Shown here piece by piece: positions 12,731 through 15,289 of a DNA stretch of 15,289 bases (positions are counted from its first letter, which is position 1; every line of letters begins with the position of its first letter). Under the pieces are notes generated by a model that saw only the letters and a list, made by a program, of their open reading frames with translations, was not told the DNA's origin and made no database searches. The DNA is taken from positions 1 through 15,289 of the forward strand of contig JAZDHG010000025.1 of assembly GCA_043806135.1 (NCBI GenBank), given 5' to 3'. A program made the position numbers and the translations under genes. Origin of the DNA: JAGLQQ01 sp043806135 (GTDB lineage Bacteria > Omnitrophota > Gorgyraeia > B26-G9).

Positions 12731-13675
12731 ATGCGTACAGGCGTTTCCTATATGGGGCATCATAATCCCCGTCATGTAGAAATTGATCTTAAGGATATTA
12801 AATCTGTGGGCTGCGATGATGTGTTGCTGGGGGCGCAGGAGAATGATTTTGTTTACATGACCGGCAAGCTTGATTTTTTTTCAAAGCTTGCCGAAGAACA
12901 GGGGCTTAGGCCTCTGGCAATATTCTGGGGAGCGGTTAATTATTTCGGCGGCGGAAGATCCAGCCAATTCCTGCTCAATAACCCTAAAGCGCACCAGGTA
13001 AACCAGGACGGAAGTTATAACCCCGCAGGCTGCTATAATAATCCTGATGTTGTCCGGTATATTAAAGATATGATCGATCGCATTGCCGGGCTGGGTTTCG
13101 CGGGATATTTTATCGATGAGCCTTCACCTATCAATTGTTTTTGCGCGGCATGCGCTGAGTTATTCAGCAGACATTACAACAGCTCTTTACATCAGGCAGA
13201 AAGAAATATAAGACAGGAGTTCAGGCGTAAATGCGTTTGTATATATATCCGAGAAATATCTGAATATATAAAAAGTCATTATCCTGACATGGAAACGCTT
13301 TGCTGTATTATGCCTCACGATAAAATGCTTTGGCAGGATGCGGCACAGATCAAGGCGATCGATGATCTGGGCACTGATATATACTGGGTCAACAATGATA
13401 CAAACGTAGAACAGATGAGACCGCTTATCCGGGACATATCAAATGCCTGTACAATGCATAACAAGAAACATCATCAATGGCTTCAGTGCTGGGGAGTGCA
13501 AAAGGGGAAGGAACATCGCATTAAAGAGCAGGGAGAAATTTTGCTGGATACTAATCCGGATGCTCTTTATGTCTGGGCCTATCAGGGGCAGATCGGCACC
13601 TCTGAATCATGCGATGATCCGCAGGCCGCCTGGGATGCAGCGTGTGAAATTTTACGTAAAGCAAAAAAAATTTAG
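12731..13675 (+). CDS. TIM-barrel-like protein with DEP motif and Cys cluster, glycoside hydrolase-like, function unknown
   Basis: The protein is 314 aa, cytosolic, with no signal peptide; GGGAGTG is a fair Shine-Dalgarno. It reads as a (beta/alpha)8 barrel: strands DDVLLGAQE, RPLAIFWGAVNYFGGG, FAGYFIDEPSP, ETLCCIMP, GTDIYWVN and DALYVWAYQG are separated by helices. At residues 127-142 FIDEPSPINCFCAACAE has an acidic pair (Asp129, Glu130) like the catalytic acid of many glycoside hydrolases, followed by a Cys-x-Cys-x2-Cys cluster (136, 138, 141) that could hold a metal. This pairing of DEP and a Cys cluster is seen in hypothetical proteins, but I know of no proven function. Late strand VWAYQGQIGTSESCDDP could carry the second acid. 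It may act on a sugar or nucleotide-sugar; this is inference. Length and start are consistent with a complete gene. Confidence 0.7.
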   Translation: MRTGVSYMGHHNPRHVEIDLKDIKSVGCDDVLLGAQENDFVYMTGKLDFFSKLAEEQGLRPLAIFWGAVNYFGGGRSSQFLLNNPKAHQVNQDGSYNPAGCYNNPDVVRYIKDMIDRIAGLGFAGYFIDEPSPINCFCAACAELFSRHYNSSLHQAERNIRQEFRRKCVCIYIREISEYIKSHYPDMETLCCIMPHDKMLWQDAAQIKAIDDLGTDIYWVNNDTNVEQMRPLIRDISNACTMHNKKHHQWLQCWGVQKGKEHRIKEQGEILLDTNPDALYVWAYQGQIGTSESCDDPQAAWDAACEILRKAKKI

Positions 13676-13680
13676 AGTAC

Positions 13681-13749
13681 AAAGTCACCAAGACACCAGA
13701 CACAAGTTTTTTAATAATGTACTTGTGGCCTGTGACTTGTGACAATCAC
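13681..13749 (+). repeat. inverted pair of period-7 repeats
   Basis: The left arm has AAGTCAC, CAAGACA, CCAGACA (13682-13702) then CAAGT. The right arm has CTTGTGG, CCTGTGA, CTTGTGA (13722-13742) then CAATCAC. CACAAGT (13701-13707) and ACTTGTG (13721-13727) pair perfectly around a 13-nt AT-rich loop, and the arms can extend the stem imperfectly to about 23 bp. It lies between the TIM-barrel-like gene and the radical SAM gene. The 10-mer AGTACAAAGT just before it (13676-13685) also occurs at the end of the IMPase gene (12532-12541). Confidence 0.65.
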
Positions 13750-13755
13750 AAGAAT

Positions 13756-15066
13756 ATGAACACTAAAAATAAAACCGCTCTTGTTCTTACTCCGCCTTTC
13801 GAGCCAGGCCTTCCTCCGCTTAGCCTTATTCATCTGGGTGCTTTTTTAATCAGCAAAGAACAAAATATATCCTTATATGATTTGAACAATCAATTTTTTA
13901 ATTTAGCAGATGATAAATTAAAAAAAGAATGGATGATTAGTCCCAACGCTCAGTTTGAAGAAAACATGCCGCAAATTTTGAGGAAAAATTTTTTAAAATC
14001 ACTTGAGCAAACAGAAATTGAACTCGCTCAGTTTGATGTCCTCGGATTTTCCTGCTATAAAAGCAACCTAAAAACTACTTTTGATTTAGCCCGGAGCATA
14101 AAGAAAAAAAATCCGGACATAAAGATCGTCTTGGGCGGGCCGGAGATCACCCGGCACTATTTTAAAGATAAAACAGTATTGCAAGGAGAGCCTTTTAATT
14201 CAGCGGATCTGCTTGTGGTCGGGGAAGGCGAAAAACCGCTTTATGATTTTATACAGGGACAAACAGAAACAAAGATCGCGTACTTTGAAGAAATAGACGA
14301 TCTGAACATTTACAACCCCATAGCCGGATATAAGCTTTTAAATCTAAAGCAGTATCCGAAGAAAGACAGCGTTGCTTTGTTGTTGAACCGGGGATGCCTG
14401 AGAACCTGCAGGTTTTGCTCGGAACGATTGCTATATAAAAAAACAAGAACGCGGTCTATAGAGAACATTGTCAAGGAAATAGAGGTTCATGTTTGGGAAA
14501 ATCAAATACAATCTTTTATATTTAATGACTCGATGCTGAACATGAACTTAGCGCGGCTGGAAAGACTTTGTGATGAAATTATAAAAAAATTCGGCCGGAT
14601 CAACTGGGAAGCTCAAATGGGTGTCCGCCCTGAAATGTCCGGCCGGCTTCTGGAGAAGATCGCACAAAGCGGATGCTACAATCTTTTTGTCGGACTTGAG
14701 TCCGGATGCGATAACACTCTTGAGGATATGCGAAAAGGCTTTACCAGTATGGATGCATTAATGTTTTTTAAAAAATTAAAAAAAGCAGGACTAGCTTTTG
14801 GGGTGAGTCTTATTGTTGGATTTCCCAAAGAAACAGAAGAAGATGCTCAAGAGAGCCTGCGTTTTTTACTAGACAATAAAGAATATATCCCGAAGATCGA
14901 ACAGATCAACCCATTTGTATATTATGAGGGAACGGATACACACCCGGAGGATGATTATCGCAGGAAGGGACAAATAGCTGAACGCACCCGATTGTTTATT
15001 GATGCATTGCGAAAAAATAACTTTAAAATGACAAAAGCGTTCATCAATAACCTGGTTGCCAAATAG
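13756..15066 (+). CDS. radical SAM protein with B12-binding-like N-terminal domain
   Basis: The protein is 436 aa from the ATG at 13756; an ATG at 13717 lies in the inverted repeat and would add a meaningless tail. Residues about 1-165 are a cobalamin-binding-like domain with the usual start (TALVLTPPFEPGLPPLSLIHLGAFL) and the phrases FDVLGFSCYKSN and IKIVLGGPEIT. The cobalt-binding motif DxHxxG is not seen (LYDLNNQF in its place), so His-on B12 binding is doubtful. The radical SAM core carries Cys214-x3-Cys218-x2-Cys221 (GCLRTCRFCSE), the 4Fe-4S cluster site, then VGLESG and IVGFPKETEED typical of the superfamily. Such enzymes make C-methyl, sulfur or ring-forming changes in lipids, cofactors or peptides; no substrate can be assigned. 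The start has no strong Shine-Dalgarno. Confidence 0.88.
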   Translation: MNTKNKTALVLTPPFEPGLPPLSLIHLGAFLISKEQNISLYDLNNQFFNLADDKLKKEWMISPNAQFEENMPQILRKNFLKSLEQTEIELAQFDVLGFSCYKSNLKTTFDLARSIKKKNPDIKIVLGGPEITRHYFKDKTVLQGEPFNSADLLVVGEGEKPLYDFIQGQTETKIAYFEEIDDLNIYNPIAGYKLLNLKQYPKKDSVALLLNRGCLRTCRFCSERLLYKKTRTRSIENIVKEIEVHVWENQIQSFIFNDSMLNMNLARLERLCDEIIKKFGRINWEAQMGVRPEMSGRLLEKIAQSGCYNLFVGLESGCDNTLEDMRKGFTSMDALMFFKKLKKAGLAFGVSLIVGFPKETEEDAQESLRFLLDNKEYIPKIEQINPFVYYEGTDTHPEDDYRRKGQIAERTRLFIDALRKNNFKMTKAFINNLVAK

Positions 15067-15147
15067 GGCATAACGTTTGAGCTCAGCTGCTGGGTTGAAC
15101 TTCTTTTGCGCGCACCATCCAGTTAGCCGAAGTGATTTGTTATAGGT
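15067..15147 (+). other. attC-like stem-loop after the radical SAM gene
   Basis: Immediately after the stop codon, ATAAC (15070-15074) and GTTAT (15139-15143) are complementary ends about 75 bp apart. Inside, GCTGCTGG (15086-15093) pairs with CCAGTTAGC (15119-15127) with one bulged T and one G-U pair, leaving a 25-nt variable loop. This is the general layout of an integron attC site (R''/R' ends, L arms with an extrahelical base). The end boxes GCATAAC and GTTATAG do not fully fit RYYYAAC and GTTRRRY. No integrase or second site is in the window, so the call is tentative. Confidence 0.35.
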
Positions 15148-15164
15148 TATAGTCCATTTTTAAA

Positions 15165-15233
15165 GCAGGGGGCGATGCCTGCCCCAGATATTGCGTCCCC
15201 CAGCCTTCATTTCCTTTTGGCGTCCAAAGGAAA
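15165..15233 (+). repeat. GC-rich hairpin-bearing element in the terminal gap
   Basis: GGGGC (15169-15173) pairs with GCCCC (15181-15185). TTTCCTTTTGG (15210-15220) pairs with CCAAAGGAAA (15224-15233), 10 pairs with one bulged T and loop CGT. The following bases repeat the theme AGCAAAGGAAAACCGCCCC. This type of sequence resembles dispersed noncoding repeats in other genomes, but I cannot name it. No gene is seen from 15067 to the end. Confidence 0.45.
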
Positions 15234-15289
15234 CGAAGCAAAGGAAAACCGCCCCTGAATATTTTTGCTCATTTTATAATAATTTACTT

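Noticed and set aside
12531..13749. CRISPR array in the repeat-rich gaps
   Set aside because: Units of 7-10 bp without spacers are far too short and are contiguous, so they are not CRISPR repeats.

Overview
This 15.3 kb window is bacterial, AT-rich to moderate in GC, and every recognisable gene lies on the + strand. Several features suggest a Gram-negative, anaerobic or microaerophilic, uncultivated lineage, most likely Candidatus Omnitrophota or a nearby PVC-type phylum. These are a rubrerythrin, type IV pilin-like genes, a LolA-like domain (which implies an outer membrane), and short exported proteins with a conserved Leu-Ser-Pro motif just after the signal peptide. The phylum call is an inference from gene style, not from a marker gene.

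Layout. 1-2400: two separately promoted genes for exported proteins of unknown role. The first has a Cys/His/Asp pattern like a transglutaminase-type fold. The second is a signal-peptide-bearing SAM methyltransferase-like protein broken by a frameshift at a run of six G. Both carry Leu-Ser-Pro at residues 36-38. 2530-5060: a type IV pilus/type II secretion pseudopilin operon (PilV/GspI-like, PilW/GspJ-like, PilX/GspK-like). It is preceded by a near-consensus promoter and two terminator-like hairpins in the leader, and closed by a terminator. 5200-6630: a promoter-terminator mini-unit, a PAS-LuxR/GerE regulator and a small Cys/His protein. 6720-9075: rubrerythrin, a small winged-helix-like protein and an MscS channel. 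9090-12550: a GroES-like protein with an MBL-fold hydrolase, then a LolA-TlpA fusion with an inositol monophosphatase-family enzyme. 12570-15289: a TIM-barrel-like protein, a radical SAM/B12-binding-like protein, and an attC-like stem-loop at the right end.

How the genes fit together. The pilin genes overlap or nearly abut and form one clear operon. groES-like/MBL and LolA-TlpA/IMPase are likely two-gene operons. The other genes look like single transcription units with their own promoters or Shine-Dalgarno sites. The functions are mixed: envelope and surface proteins, redox and osmotic stress, and regulation. I see no CRISPR array, rRNA, tRNA, transposase or phage module.

The most unusual signals are noncoding. 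Two short promoter-terminator units share the octamer GGATAAGG at about the transcription start. Degenerate tandem repeats with periods of 7, 8 and 10 bp sit in the intergenic gaps of the right half. Intrinsic-terminator hairpins lie immediately in front of the Shine-Dalgarno sites of the pilin operon and mscS. Of the coding signals, the shared post-signal-peptide motif and the frameshifted exported methyltransferase are the most worth following.
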